From Dictyobacter arantiisoli (lineage in GTDB: Bacteria > Chloroflexota > Ktedonobacteria > Ktedonobacterales > Ktedonobacteraceae): DNA of 64,000 nucleotides. Below are positions 17,115-27,984 of this stretch, one piece after another. A model generated the notes under the pieces. That model saw only the letters and a list, made by a program, of their open reading frames with translations, was not told the origin of the DNA and did not search any database. The DNA lies in contig NZ_BIXY01000015.1 in NCBI RefSeq assembly GCF_008326305.1, positions 1 to 64,000 of the forward strand, read 5' to 3'. The translations under genes were made by a program, and so were the position numbers. How positions within the stretch are numbered: the stretch's first letter is position 1; each line of letters starts with the position of its first letter.

Positions 17115-18974
17115 ATGGAAAGTAACGATCACCTCATCGGCAAACAATTGGGCACATGTGTCATGGATCGTGTCATTGGTACTGGTGGTATGGGGGTGGT
17201 CTATCTTGCACATCAGACGCGCCCTGTACGCGATGTAGCGGTAAAGGTTTTACGATCAGGTGCTGGCATTTATACAGAGGCGCATAAAGAATTTCTTGAG
17301 CGCTTCCGCCGCGAAGCTAATGTAATAGCTCGACTTGATCATGTGAATATTTTGCCTGTTTTTGAGTATGATGAGCAGGATGGGTTAGCATATCTTGTCA
17401 TGCCCTATCTGGCAGGTGGTAGTTTGCGTACCTTGTTGGAAGAGCGTGGTAAACTCACAGCCCAGGAAGCCTTGAAGTATCTTGAACAGGCCGGTTCAGC
17501 TCTGCAATATGCCCATGATCATCAAATTATTCATCGCGATATTAAACCCGGCAATATGCTCTTCCATGCTGATGGTCGTCTGGTCCTGGTTGATTTTGGC
17601 ATTGCTCGCATTACACGCGATAGTACGGTCAACCATACTGGTTTGTCTGATCCTTCATTGACGGCGATTGGTCAGTTTCTGGGATCTGTTGAATATATGG
17701 CCCCCGAAATGGTGCAGGGCCATAAGGTGGACCATCGAGCGGATCTCTATGAGTTAGGGATTGTCCTGTTTCAAATGTTGACAGGGCGCGTCCCATTTAA
17801 GGGAACCAGCCCGCTGTATATTGCCGCGATGCAGGTGAATGAAAAGCCGCCTTCTTTGCGACAATTGAACCCAACAATTTCTCCTGCATTGGATGCAGCA
17901 GTGCAAAAAGCTATCGCGAAGAATGCTGATGATCGCTATCATTCTGTACGTGAGATGGTGGAAGCAGTGCGTGCAGCTATTATGACGCCCTCATCGCCCT
18001 CTTTAGATGTTTTAGATGGATTAACTGGACCTACGCCCTCATTGGTCCAGGCGAAGCTAGCGATAAATAACACGATCGTTTCACAGCCATCTCAATCCGT
18101 GCCAACACCATATTATCAGCTGCAACCTCCGACGACATCTGCCAGTGGGCCCATGTATCCCTCTAATCCAATCTATAGAGATTCATCAAACATGTCGAAT
18201 CCTGCAAATTTCCCAGATTCGCGTCATCTGGCACCTGGTGCTCTATCAATGAATCTTCCCCATACGTCGCCTGCTCAGTCTCAAGTACCATATCATATTG
18301 AATATGGCTCACAGCATACGCCTTATCCAGACAGTTCTGTACCCTATTCGGGAGGACATGTGGAGTTTGAGACTGCAGCGGTGCCATATTCATCCCATCA
18401 AGCCCCTCCGGCAGCCAGTGCACACACCTCTCAGAGATGGATGGGATGGATATTGGCTTTATGTATCATTATTGTCCTGGGAATAGTTGGAATTGTCTTG
18501 GCGCCGGGTCTACTCGCGCATGTATGGAGGTCTAATGGACCAGTAACGTCCGCGACGGCGACCAGTCAGGCCACGGCGACCAGCCAGGCGACGGCAACTC
18601 CCATTGCCAGTCCTACCACTTCCCTGGATCCCATCAAACAAGTGCAGGCGGAGGTTGCCACCTATTTTGATGATATCAATCAAGCACATTACCAGGACGC
18701 TTATGATCAATGGTCACTAGATTATAAAAACGCGACGACCTATCAATCATTCAAGAATGGCTATGCAATGACTCAGCATGATGATGTGACATATGATGAG
18801 GTAACACAGAATAAGGATGGCACCTATAAAGTCAATGTGCGCATTGCAGCGAACGAATACACGAATGATGGTGGTACAACGCTTAAATATTATACGGGAT
18901 ACTACATGGTTGGAGCGGATGCCAATGGGAATTGGAAGCTGCTGACATCTTCTAAAATACTGGCCGCATCTTGA
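17115..18974 (+). CDS. Transmembrane serine/threonine protein kinase (PknB-like)
   Basis: Start at 17115 (MESNDHLIGKQLG) puts the kinase domain at the N-terminus as usual; a GTG at 17046 would add 23 atypical residues. All kinase landmarks are visible: GTGGMGVVY glycine loop, VAVKVL lysine, HRDIKPGNM catalytic loop, VDFGIAR, and APEM. A Pro/Ser/Tyr-rich cytoplasmic linker (about residues 295-438) leads to one membrane helix (WILALCIIIVLGIVGIVLAP, about 440-463), a Thr/Ala-rich repeat (TSATATSQATATSQATATP), and a roughly 115-residue extracellular domain with no PASTA repeats. It probably senses an external signal and phosphorylates cytoplasmic targets; ligand and substrates are unknown. It is convergent with ligA. 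Confidence 0.92.
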   Translation: MESNDHLIGKQLGTCVMDRVIGTGGMGVVYLAHQTRPVRDVAVKVLRSGAGIYTEAHKEFLERFRREANVIARLDHVNILPVFEYDEQDGLAYLVMPYLAGGSLRTLLEERGKLTAQEALKYLEQAGSALQYAHDHQIIHRDIKPGNMLFHADGRLVLVDFGIARITRDSTVNHTGLSDPSLTAIGQFLGSVEYMAPEMVQGHKVDHRADLYELGIVLFQMLTGRVPFKGTSPLYIAAMQVNEKPPSLRQLNPTISPALDAAVQKAIAKNADDRYHSVREMVEAVRAAIMTPSSPSLDVLDGLTGPTPSLVQAKLAINNTIVSQPSQSVPTPYYQLQPPTTSASGPMYPSNPIYRDSSNMSNPANFPDSRHLAPGALSMNLPHTSPAQSQVPYHIEYGSQHTPYPDSSVPYSGGHVEFETAAVPYSSHQAPPAASAHTSQRWMGWILALCIIIVLGIVGIVLAPGLLAHVWRSNGPVTSATATSQATATSQATATPIASPTTSLDPIKQVQAEVATYFDDINQAHYQDAYDQWSLDYKNATTYQSFKNGYAMTQHDDVTYDEVTQNKDGTYKVNVRIAANEYTNDGGTTLKYYTGYYMVGADANGNWKLLTSSKILAAS

Positions 18975-19064
18975 TATATTTGCAATCTTTGAGCATGTGT
19001 CCGACTCTTTTATCTTTGCAATCTGTACACATGAGTTTTCCGCTCCCGAGGTGCTCAAAACATT

Positions 19065-19119
19065 TTTAGTAGGTGTAGCACGAAGCATCCTTCGAACGCT
19101 TCGTGCTACACCTACTAAA
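19065..19119. terminator. Bidirectional terminator between kinase and ligA
   Basis: There is a 22-bp perfect stem (19065-19086/19098-19119) and an 11-nt loop, flanked by TTTTT and AAAG. Confidence 0.85.
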
Positions 19120-19135
19120 GTAAGTTGCTTGCTTG

Positions 19136-21283
<2,148 letters not shown>

Positions 21284-21292
21284 TTATTCTTT

Positions 21293-21580
21293 TTAGTAGA
21301 CGTGATAGTGGAGAACTTCTGGATTTTCCTTATAGAGACCATTGATCGGGTCACGCCACTGCTTAAACAAATCACTATTTCGGAAATCCTGCGTATGAGC
21401 TTCCAGTGAAGACCAGACGACCGATAACATATAGCGTCCCGGCTTTTCAACACAGCGGGTAGCATTGGCTGAAATGCACTCAGGATGTTGACGAATAAAC
21501 TCGATACCTTGAATGATACCCTGACCTAATTCTTCTTCTTTGCCCGCAAGTGCGATGAAAATTGCAACCTCGGTAACCAT
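21293..21580 (-). CDS. ABM-domain (antibiotic biosynthesis monooxygenase-like) protein
   Basis: This 95-residue ferredoxin-like alpha/beta protein opens with MVTEVAIFIALAGKEEELGQG, then HPECISANATRCVEKPGRYMLSVVWSSLEAH and FRNSDLFKQW, the standard dimeric ABM layout. AAGGAG lies upstream. ABM proteins include small cofactor-free oxygenases and haem-degrading enzymes; nothing here points to one substrate. It lies just upstream of ligA on the same strand, with about 66 bp between. Confidence 0.85.
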   Translation of the reverse strand: MVTEVAIFIALAGKEEELGQGIIQGIEFIRQHPECISANATRCVEKPGRYMLSVVWSSLEAHTQDFRNSDLFKQWRDPINGLYKENPEVLHYHVY

Positions 21581-22022
21581 TATGAAATGCTCCTTGTTGA
21601 TAGAAATGATGAGTAAATTTCATCGTATAATCAGAGCGATTTTCCCATGCGGCAAACCTACAATGGGATGAGTAAATGCCTCTCTGATCAACTCTGTTAT
21701 CCTATCATGATACACGAGCCAATGTCTATCGTAGCTACAGAAGCCTTTTGAAGACACTTTACATGATCGCTCCCTTGCTACACGGCAGCTTACGAAATCT
21801 TTTTCAACGTCAAAGGTGCGGAAATTCCTGACAGGAGGATACGGAAACCAATCATAGCTCATGCTGTATAATCAGCAAAACAATAATAATCAGAATAACA
21901 ACAACAATAACCGCCGTCGTTACAACAAAGGTGGATGCTCATTCTTCCCTGGCCTGCCAGCAACTGGCAAGGATCCAATAAGCATGCTCTCACTTGATAT
22001 AGGTAGAGTGTGCAGAGGGGGT
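21581..22022. other. Intergenic region between ABM and PLD lipoprotein genes
   Basis: No well-supported gene is present. A plus-strand ORF at 21861 starts with an Asn/Gln-rich run from a CAA/AAT-type repeat and runs into the PLD gene; it lacks a properly spaced ribosome site. Confidence 0.45.
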
Positions 22023-23111
22023 TCAGGTTTGTTGAGATACGGACCAGTCCTGTTGGAATGTTTGTTGTAATGCATTCAGCGCCGTTGCATCGCTAATGAC
22101 AATTCCTAATTCTCGGTTTGCTGTGAGCGAGGCGGTAGAGATATTCTCAGAGCCTACAAAGGCCTTTTGCTGATCTACAATGATGATTTTTGCATGCATA
22201 TAGAGTTGGGTATCTTCTTTGATCTGGATACCACCCTGTTTGATCTCTGTGATACCCGCACTATTATTGTCAGTGGGGGAATTGTTATTGGATGGAAGGA
22301 TAACCTGGACCTGGATGCCTCGTTTCTTGGCATTGACCAATGCCTGCTCGATTGAGTTATCCTGCATTTCCTCTGCTTCAATCATGAGCGATTGCTTTGC
22401 CGTTTGAATAAGCGCCAGGAAGGTAGAGCGTGAGTTTACTGGACTAACTACCAGGTGTGTACTACTGAATGTGACCTGGGTGCGTCCCCAATCTGCCAGA
22501 AAGATACTCTCAACATCTTGTACATCGGCACTATTGTTATCAATAATGCCATATTCGCGGTTTTGAAGCGTACGGCTGCTCCCCAGTGCTGACAGGGTAA
22601 AATTGCTCGTCATAATGTATGCGCTATGGTGATCAATGACCATGCCTTTTTCATGCGTCAATGCAAACTGTGGGTTTGTTGTTTGTGTAGTGACTCCCGC
22701 TGCTCGCAAGCGATCTAGCGTCTGGTTCGGAGCAACGGAGCCACTACCATAAGGATGATCCTCAAGCATTACACGGACATCGATCTGACGTTGTGCAGCG
22801 TCTTCTAATGCTTGGATTATCTTCTTATCGGTGAGGAGATACATTTCCAACCAGACTGATTTTTTCGCACCGGCGAGTGCTGATATAATCACATTCTCTC
22901 CATCTGCCGGTTCTATAAACAGTTTGACGTTTTGGGCCCCCTGAAGGACCACGCCCGGGTTTGTTGTACCTGTTGTTGCGTTGCTACTCTGCTCATGATT
23001 GGGGTTTCCACCAAAAATGGAGACATTCTGGCAACCTGTTAAGAGTAGACAAAGCATACCCATAATTAGAGCATACCAGATGGATTTTGATCGTGTTAAT
23101 AAATGGTTCAA
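22023..23111 (-). CDS. Secreted phospholipase D-like lipoprotein
   Basis: The TTG start at 23111 has GGGAG about 6 nt upstream. The 362 residues open with a lipoprotein signal peptide ending in the lipobox LLLTGC (Cys about 27), so the mature protein is anchored outside the cytoplasmic membrane. Two HKD-type half-sites follow: THEKGMVIDHHSAYIMTSNF and MHAKIIIVDQQKAFVGSENI, each with HxK and downstream Asn, as in PLD-superfamily phosphodiesterases and cardiolipin-synthase-like enzymes. Both catalytic His/Lys pairs are intact, so activity is expected. The substrate could be phospholipid or nucleic acid. It lies downstream of hppA on the same strand with a 180-bp gap. Confidence 0.9.
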   Translation of the reverse strand: MNHLLTRSKSIWYALIMGMLCLLLTGCQNVSIFGGNPNHEQSSNATTGTTNPGVVLQGAQNVKLFIEPADGENVIISALAGAKKSVWLEMYLLTDKKIIQALEDAAQRQIDVRVMLEDHPYGSGSVAPNQTLDRLRAAGVTTQTTNPQFALTHEKGMVIDHHSAYIMTSNFTLSALGSSRTLQNREYGIIDNNSADVQDVESIFLADWGRTQVTFSSTHLVVSPVNSRSTFLALIQTAKQSLMIEAEEMQDNSIEQALVNAKKRGIQVQVILPSNNNSPTDNNSAGITEIKQGGIQIKEDTQLYMHAKIIIVDQQKAFVGSENISTASLTANRELGIVISDATALNALQQTFQQDWSVSQQT

Positions 23112-23290
23112 AAAAACTCCCTCTATCTTCCCTCATACATGCGCCCGCTTATCATTGAACAGCTTCCTGCTATATATATACAGCGCAAACTTAGAAAAAT
23201 GGAAAAAAATGGGAGAGGGGAGGGAAATAGGAGATGCGGCCTTGATTCTATACAGACGCAAGGCCGCACACAGGTTTTGGTGCTGGACAA

Positions 23291-25549
23291 TCAGGGATGG
23301 AGGGCGATGAAGAGTGGTGCGAGCACCAGAGTAATAGTACTTAGCAATTTGATAAGTACGTGTAGCGAGGGCCCAGCGGTGTCTTTGAATGGATCACCAA
23401 CGGTATCGCCAACAACGCTGGCCATATGGGCTTCGCTCTTTTTGCCGAGTACAGTACCGGTAGTATCATTGCGCCCAATCATCTCCCCCTGCGCATTGAC
23501 ACGCAGGTAGCCAGCTTCAATGTATTTTTTTGCATTATCCCAGGCACCACCTCCGTTATTAAGTACCAGTGCCAGCACAATGCCGCCCATGGTACCTACC
23601 ATCAGGAATCCTGCTACAGCTTGTGGTCCCAGCACGGAGCCGACTATGACAGGAGTAAAGACGGCGACAATACCAGGGAGGATCATCGCATGTAAAGCAC
23701 CTCGAGTACTGATATCAACGCAGCGTGCATAATCTGGATCAACCCGGTCCTCAACCCGTTCAGCCATAATCTTAGGATTTTCGCGGAACTGCCGACGTAC
23801 CTCTTCGATCATGCGTTTCGCTGCATCACCGACGGCGCGAATGGCGAGCGAGCTAAAGAAGAAGATCAGCGTGAGACCGATCAACGCGGCGATAAAGACC
23901 AGGATGTTCGCCAGATCAACGCTATAGACAGTAGGATTTTTCTTGTATGAGTAGAGCACATCCAGGTATGCACTGAAAAGCAGGAAAGCGGCCAGTGCTG
24001 CTGAACCAATGCCATACCCTTTTGTAAGTGCCTTGGTAGTATTCCCAACGCCATCAAGCGCGTCTGTAATATCGCGAACGGTTTCGGCCTCACCACTCAT
24101 TTCGGTGATACCACCAGCATTATCTGTAATCGGTCCAAAGGTATCCATCGCTAAAATGTAGGCACAACTCATCAACATACCCATGGTAGCTACTGCTGTG
24201 CCAAAGATGCCTCCAACATTAATCACACCTGGATTGGTTGCGACACTGATTGGAATACTTACCTGACTACCAAAGAAAAATGAAAGTCCCAATGCTGCTG
24301 CAATGGCTAATATTGGCAAGGCGGTACATTCAAAAGCTACCGACATGCCAGTGATAATGGTTGTCGCAGGTCCTGTCAGGGTTGCGCCAGCGATCTCACG
24401 TACCGGTCGCCATGTGCCTGCTGTATAGTATTGCGTAATGAACACGAAGGCTATACTGAGGAGAATACCCACCGTACCAGCCAGACCAAACCATGCCCAG
24501 GCGGGTAAGTTATGCGCGCTCAGGTTTTGACCACCAAGCATCAGATAACTCCCGACAAAGATGCCAATCACTGAGAGCACACAGGTAATGTAGTAGCCAA
24601 TATTCAGTTGTTTCATGGCGATCTCACCCGGATCGCGTCCCGCCGCTTTATCGGGTTCAATAACGACGGAAGGTCTGACGTAGAGGAGGCCAATAGCAGA
24701 GGCAATCAGGCCAAAGGCACGTACTACCAGCGGGAAGAGAATCCAGCCAGGATTTTTGGTAGCCAGGTAAAGGGCAACGCCCAGAATCATGGCACCGATA
24801 TTCTCGGCTGCCGTTGACTCAAACAGATCCGCACCACGGCCAGCGCAATCTCCCACATTATCTCCCACCAGATCTGCGATCACAGCAGGATTACGTGGAT
24901 CGTCTTCTGGAATGCCAGCTTCTAGTTTGCCAACCAGATCAGCTCCCACATCGGCGGCCTTTGTATAAATTCCACCACCAAGCTGGGCAAAGAGTGCGAC
25001 AAAACTAGCACCAAAGCCAAAGCCTACAATGAGAGATGGAACTTTGTCGATGCTGTTGCCAATGCTGTATAAGAGGAAGATGATTGAGACGCCCAGGAGC
25101 GAGAGGGCTACGACCAGGAAACCAGAGACTGCACCCCCACGCAGCGAAACCATCAGAGCCTCACCCAGGCTACGTGTTGCGGCACTGGCTGTGCGGCTAT
25201 TTGATTTGACCGCCACATACATGCCGATATAGCCCGAAACACCTGAGCAGAATGCACCAATGAGGAATGCCACAGCGGTACGCCATGCCAGATCAAACTT
25301 TGTTGGACTATCCCCATTGCTGAGCAGGTAGAGGACAGCCGCAACGACGATTGCCGCTACAATAGAGAGGATTGAGATGGTGCGGTATTGTCGATTGAGG
25401 AACGCCATGGCGCCTTTAAAAATGGCGTTGGCGACCTTTTGCATGGCAGGAGTACCAGTATCTTTGCGTAATACAAAGCTGGCAAGATAACCAGCAAAGG
25501 CTATAGCAAGAACTCCTACAACGATTGGAACCCAGATATAGTTGCTCAC
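23291..25549 (-). CDS. hppA: Membrane-bound proton-translocating pyrophosphatase (K+-independent type)
   Basis: The GTG start at 25549 has AAGGAGG 10 nt upstream. The 752-residue integral protein has about 16 membrane helices and the acidic motifs of the family: DLVGDNVGDCAGRGADLFES near the first active-site segment and GDTVGDPFKDTAGPS near the last. In the K+-sensing loop it reads GNTTKALTKG: Lys rather than Ala at the key position is the known mark of K+-independent H+-PPases. It hydrolyses PPi and pumps H+ across the cytoplasmic membrane. It lies downstream of a soluble family II PPase on the same strand, across a 450-bp gap holding a perfect palindrome. Confidence 0.96.
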   Translation of the reverse strand: MSNYIWVPIVVGVLAIAFAGYLASFVLRKDTGTPAMQKVANAIFKGAMAFLNRQYRTISILSIVAAIVVAAVLYLLSNGDSPTKFDLAWRTAVAFLIGAFCSGVSGYIGMYVAVKSNSRTASAATRSLGEALMVSLRGGAVSGFLVVALSLLGVSIIFLLYSIGNSIDKVPSLIVGFGFGASFVALFAQLGGGIYTKAADVGADLVGKLEAGIPEDDPRNPAVIADLVGDNVGDCAGRGADLFESTAAENIGAMILGVALYLATKNPGWILFPLVVRAFGLIASAIGLLYVRPSVVIEPDKAAGRDPGEIAMKQLNIGYYITCVLSVIGIFVGSYLMLGGQNLSAHNLPAWAWFGLAGTVGILLSIAFVFITQYYTAGTWRPVREIAGATLTGPATTIITGMSVAFECTALPILAIAAALGLSFFFGSQVSIPISVATNPGVINVGGIFGTAVATMGMLMSCAYILAMDTFGPITDNAGGITEMSGEAETVRDITDALDGVGNTTKALTKGYGIGSAALAAFLLFSAYLDVLYSYKKNPTVYSVDLANILVFIAALIGLTLIFFFSSLAIRAVGDAAKRMIEEVRRQFRENPKIMAERVEDRVDPDYARCVDISTRGALHAMILPGIVAVFTPVIVGSVLGPQAVAGFLMVGTMGGIVLALVLNNGGGAWDNAKKYIEAGYLRVNAQGEMIGRNDTTGTVLGKKSEAHMASVVGDTVGDPFKDTAGPSLHVLIKLLSTITLVLAPLFIALHP

Positions 25550-25852
25550 GATAAAACTGCCTCCTTATGAACCGGGTAAGAAGTTCGTCGCATATCAACA
25601 GTGATAGCAAGGACATCGTGATCGAACCATGTTAGAAGTAAACTATCGCATTCTAGCTACAGAACCTGAACGTACTGAGGACTGCGAAGTGTTTGTGGAA
25701 TTTTTACAATAGCCACTTCTATCTAACGAGGAGTACCCAAGTTGTATCATAGTGTAACATAGTGAATGGTAGATGGCAAGAGCACAAGCTTTATTAGCAG
25801 AGCTTTTCTTTGTTCTCAAGAAAACAGAGGTCGATTTAATAGACTGTTTCAT

Positions 25853-25916
25853 AATAGATGGGTTTGGCGGCTCACCTACAATCCGGATTGTAGGTGAGCC
25901 GCCAAACCCATCTATT
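25853..25916. repeat. 64-nt perfect zero-loop palindrome
   Basis: Positions 25853-25884 are the exact reverse complement of 25885-25916, centred on CCGG with no spacer. It lies about 300 bp upstream of hppA and about 85 bp beyond the stop of the CBS-PPase gene. As RNA it would make a 30-bp stem with a minimal loop and could end ppaC transcription, although no T-run follows on the minus strand. It could equally be a DNA-level site. Confidence 0.9.
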
Positions 25917-25999
25917 GATGCGTGCTACGGACGCATGGACAGAGCAAAAGCAAAGAGCGTTAAGGTTGTTTCTCAGGCTGGTATCGCATGCATTATTGT

Positions 26000-27652
26000 T
26001 TAGTGTACGCCGCTTGTTTCTGAGAGAATGGTTTCAATGCGCTCTAACTGTGGGACAACTTGTTTTTTACGTGAAACCAGGCCCTCAACCACAATCGAGC
26101 CTCCATCGGCTTCCAGTGGACGCCCAAACGCTTCAGCAACAGCTTGTTCTCCACCGCAGATCAGCAGATGGCAACGCATATTGATAATATCCACAATCAT
26201 AAACAAGAAGGAGGTGTACGCACGCTCTTGCAGAATATGCAGCATTGTTTCCTTCAGCTCATCCATACGAGATTCAACTGTGGCTGGACTGGCAGTTTCA
26301 ACGGTTCCTACTGCGAATTTATGGTTTTGGACTGTGAATTCTTTAAAATCAGATGTGATTAATGCTTCGGCTGGCTTATCGGTCAGATCTTGTGCTGCGG
26401 CCGCAAAAATAGCCTGCCCGTATTCTTCAAGATCCTCGCCAGCAATGGCAGCCAGCTCGGCGGCAACGCGCTCATCGCGTGCTGTGCAGGTTGGGGAGCG
26501 GAGAATAAGCGTATCGGTGAGTAATCCGGCCAGTAAGACTCCCGCTATCTCTTTAGGAATTTCCACACCGGCTTCGTGATAAAGATTGGTAATAATCGTG
26601 CCTGTGCAGCCAACTGGATCAGCCCGGAACAAAATTGGCTTATTTGTATGAACATCTGCAATGCGGTGATGATCAATAATACCTAGCAGTTCCGTTTCTT
26701 CAATACCATCAACGGCCTGTGTGCGTTCATTATGATCCACGAGATAGACCCGTTTTGGTCGCGCTTTGATGAGATCTGTACGCGAAATGTAACCGACCAG
26801 TTTGCCATTGTGATCCACCACGGGCATGGAGCGCAAACGGGCCAGGGCTGGTTGTACATCACTCATATGATCATCAGGGTGGCAGAATGTGAACTCGCGA
26901 TTCATGATTTCTGAGGTCTTAATGCTCAGGTTGATCAGGCGTACTACAGTGAAGGTATGGTGGGCAGTGCTGATAACCATGACACCTTGTTGACGTGCGG
27001 CTGCCAGCGTGCGTTCAGAGATCAATAGATCACCAGTGATTACCAGTGCGGCGGCACCATGTTCGATGGCCATCAACTGAGCATCTTCACGGTCTCCAAT
27101 AACAACAAGGCACCCTTCCTCAACATAATCGACCATCGTTTCTGCTTCCATTGCGCCTACCAGAACGCGGCTACCGAGTTTGCGCCGTCCTTCAACCAGC
27201 ACGCGTCCTTTGAGGACACTGACAAGATTGGCACGTTGCAACGGAATTCGATTTAACGAGGAAGGATCTAAATCATTAAAGTACAGTTTAGCAAGATCAT
27301 CGTGGGCAATCATACCCTTAACAAAGTTTTCGTCATCAATGACTGGCATCGAACCACGATTGTGCTGCTGGAGTAATTGGCCAGCCTCAAATACTGGTTG
27401 GTCAACGTACGCAGAAATAATGCCACGGCGCATAACGTCGCGCACCTGAAGGTAAACATCTTCCAAGGCCTCGGGGACGTCGAGTTGAAACCGATTCAGC
27501 ACAAACTGAATCTCTGGCTTCAAGTCCCCATGACGGGCGGGAATGGCCTGATCTTCGCCTTGCGCACGCAAAAGATATGCATAGGCAATAGCGGAGGCTA
27601 CTGAATCCATATCGGAATTCTTGTGCCCCATTACATAAATTGGTCTTGTCAT
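26000..27652 (-). CDS. ppaC: Family II inorganic pyrophosphatase with CBS and DRTGG domains
   Basis: The ATG has GGAG 10 nt upstream. This is a DHH-superfamily Mn-dependent PPase of 550 residues: N-terminal DHH half (GHKNSDMDSVASAIAYAYL), an inserted CBS/DRTGG/CBS regulatory block (about residues 70-310; MPVIDDENFVKGMIAHDDL and MPVVDHNGKLVGYISRTDL are the two CBS cores), the remainder of the DHH core (GIIDHHRIAD, PVGCTGTIITNLY), and the DHHA2 domain ending in SRKKQVVPQL. In characterised relatives the CBS pair binds adenine nucleotides, inhibiting or activating PPi hydrolysis, and the DRTGG domain binds diadenosine polyphosphates. The usual GHKNPD motif reads GHKNSD here. Confidence 0.94.
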   Translation of the reverse strand: MTRPIYVMGHKNSDMDSVASAIAYAYLLRAQGEDQAIPARHGDLKPEIQFVLNRFQLDVPEALEDVYLQVRDVMRRGIISAYVDQPVFEAGQLLQQHNRGSMPVIDDENFVKGMIAHDDLAKLYFNDLDPSSLNRIPLQRANLVSVLKGRVLVEGRRKLGSRVLVGAMEAETMVDYVEEGCLVVIGDREDAQLMAIEHGAAALVITGDLLISERTLAAARQQGVMVISTAHHTFTVVRLINLSIKTSEIMNREFTFCHPDDHMSDVQPALARLRSMPVVDHNGKLVGYISRTDLIKARPKRVYLVDHNERTQAVDGIEETELLGIIDHHRIADVHTNKPILFRADPVGCTGTIITNLYHEAGVEIPKEIAGVLLAGLLTDTLILRSPTCTARDERVAAELAAIAGEDLEEYGQAIFAAAAQDLTDKPAEALITSDFKEFTVQNHKFAVGTVETASPATVESRMDELKETMLHILQERAYTSFLFMIVDIINMRCHLLICGGEQAVAEAFGRPLEADGGSIVVEGLVSRKKQVVPQLERIETILSETSGVH

Positions 27653-27984
27653 ACAATAGATCTCCGGCTTTGGGTCGAGTTGCTCATCATTCTCTTTTTT
27701 GGAATATTTCGGGCGACCTTACAGTCAGCCTACGTCTATTATGAATAGCATCGTCAAGCTTTTCTGTGTGTTTAATACATACCCTTCAATCTTTTCCGAG
27801 AATATTTATCGCTATCATATCACAGAACCACCTCCCTGTATTCCTTTCTTGTTTCTGTTTCCTTGTGCTCATCTGTTAGAAGACTTGCTTCTAGTCTTTA
27901 CTAGCCTTTTTGGTTAATCTCGATGAAAAAAGGAGACCTGGCGTGCTACACTATACATAATGGAAGAGACATAGGAGGGTCTAC
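27653..27984. other. Divergent intergenic region between ppaC and the WD40 membrane protein gene
   Basis: No gene is seen. An AT-rich TACACTATACATAAT stretch around 27946-27960 is a possible -10 for the rightward gene, whose ribosome site is AGGAGGG shortly before 27985. Confidence 0.4.

Noticed and set aside
21861-22070. Plus-strand ORF with an Asn/Gln-rich start (poly-CAA/AAT)
   Set aside because: Low-complexity repeat, no correctly placed ribosome site, and its end runs into the opposite-strand PLD gene.
26028-26579. 183-codon plus-strand ORF over ppaC
   Set aside because: Antisense shadow; composition typical of reverse-strand reading.
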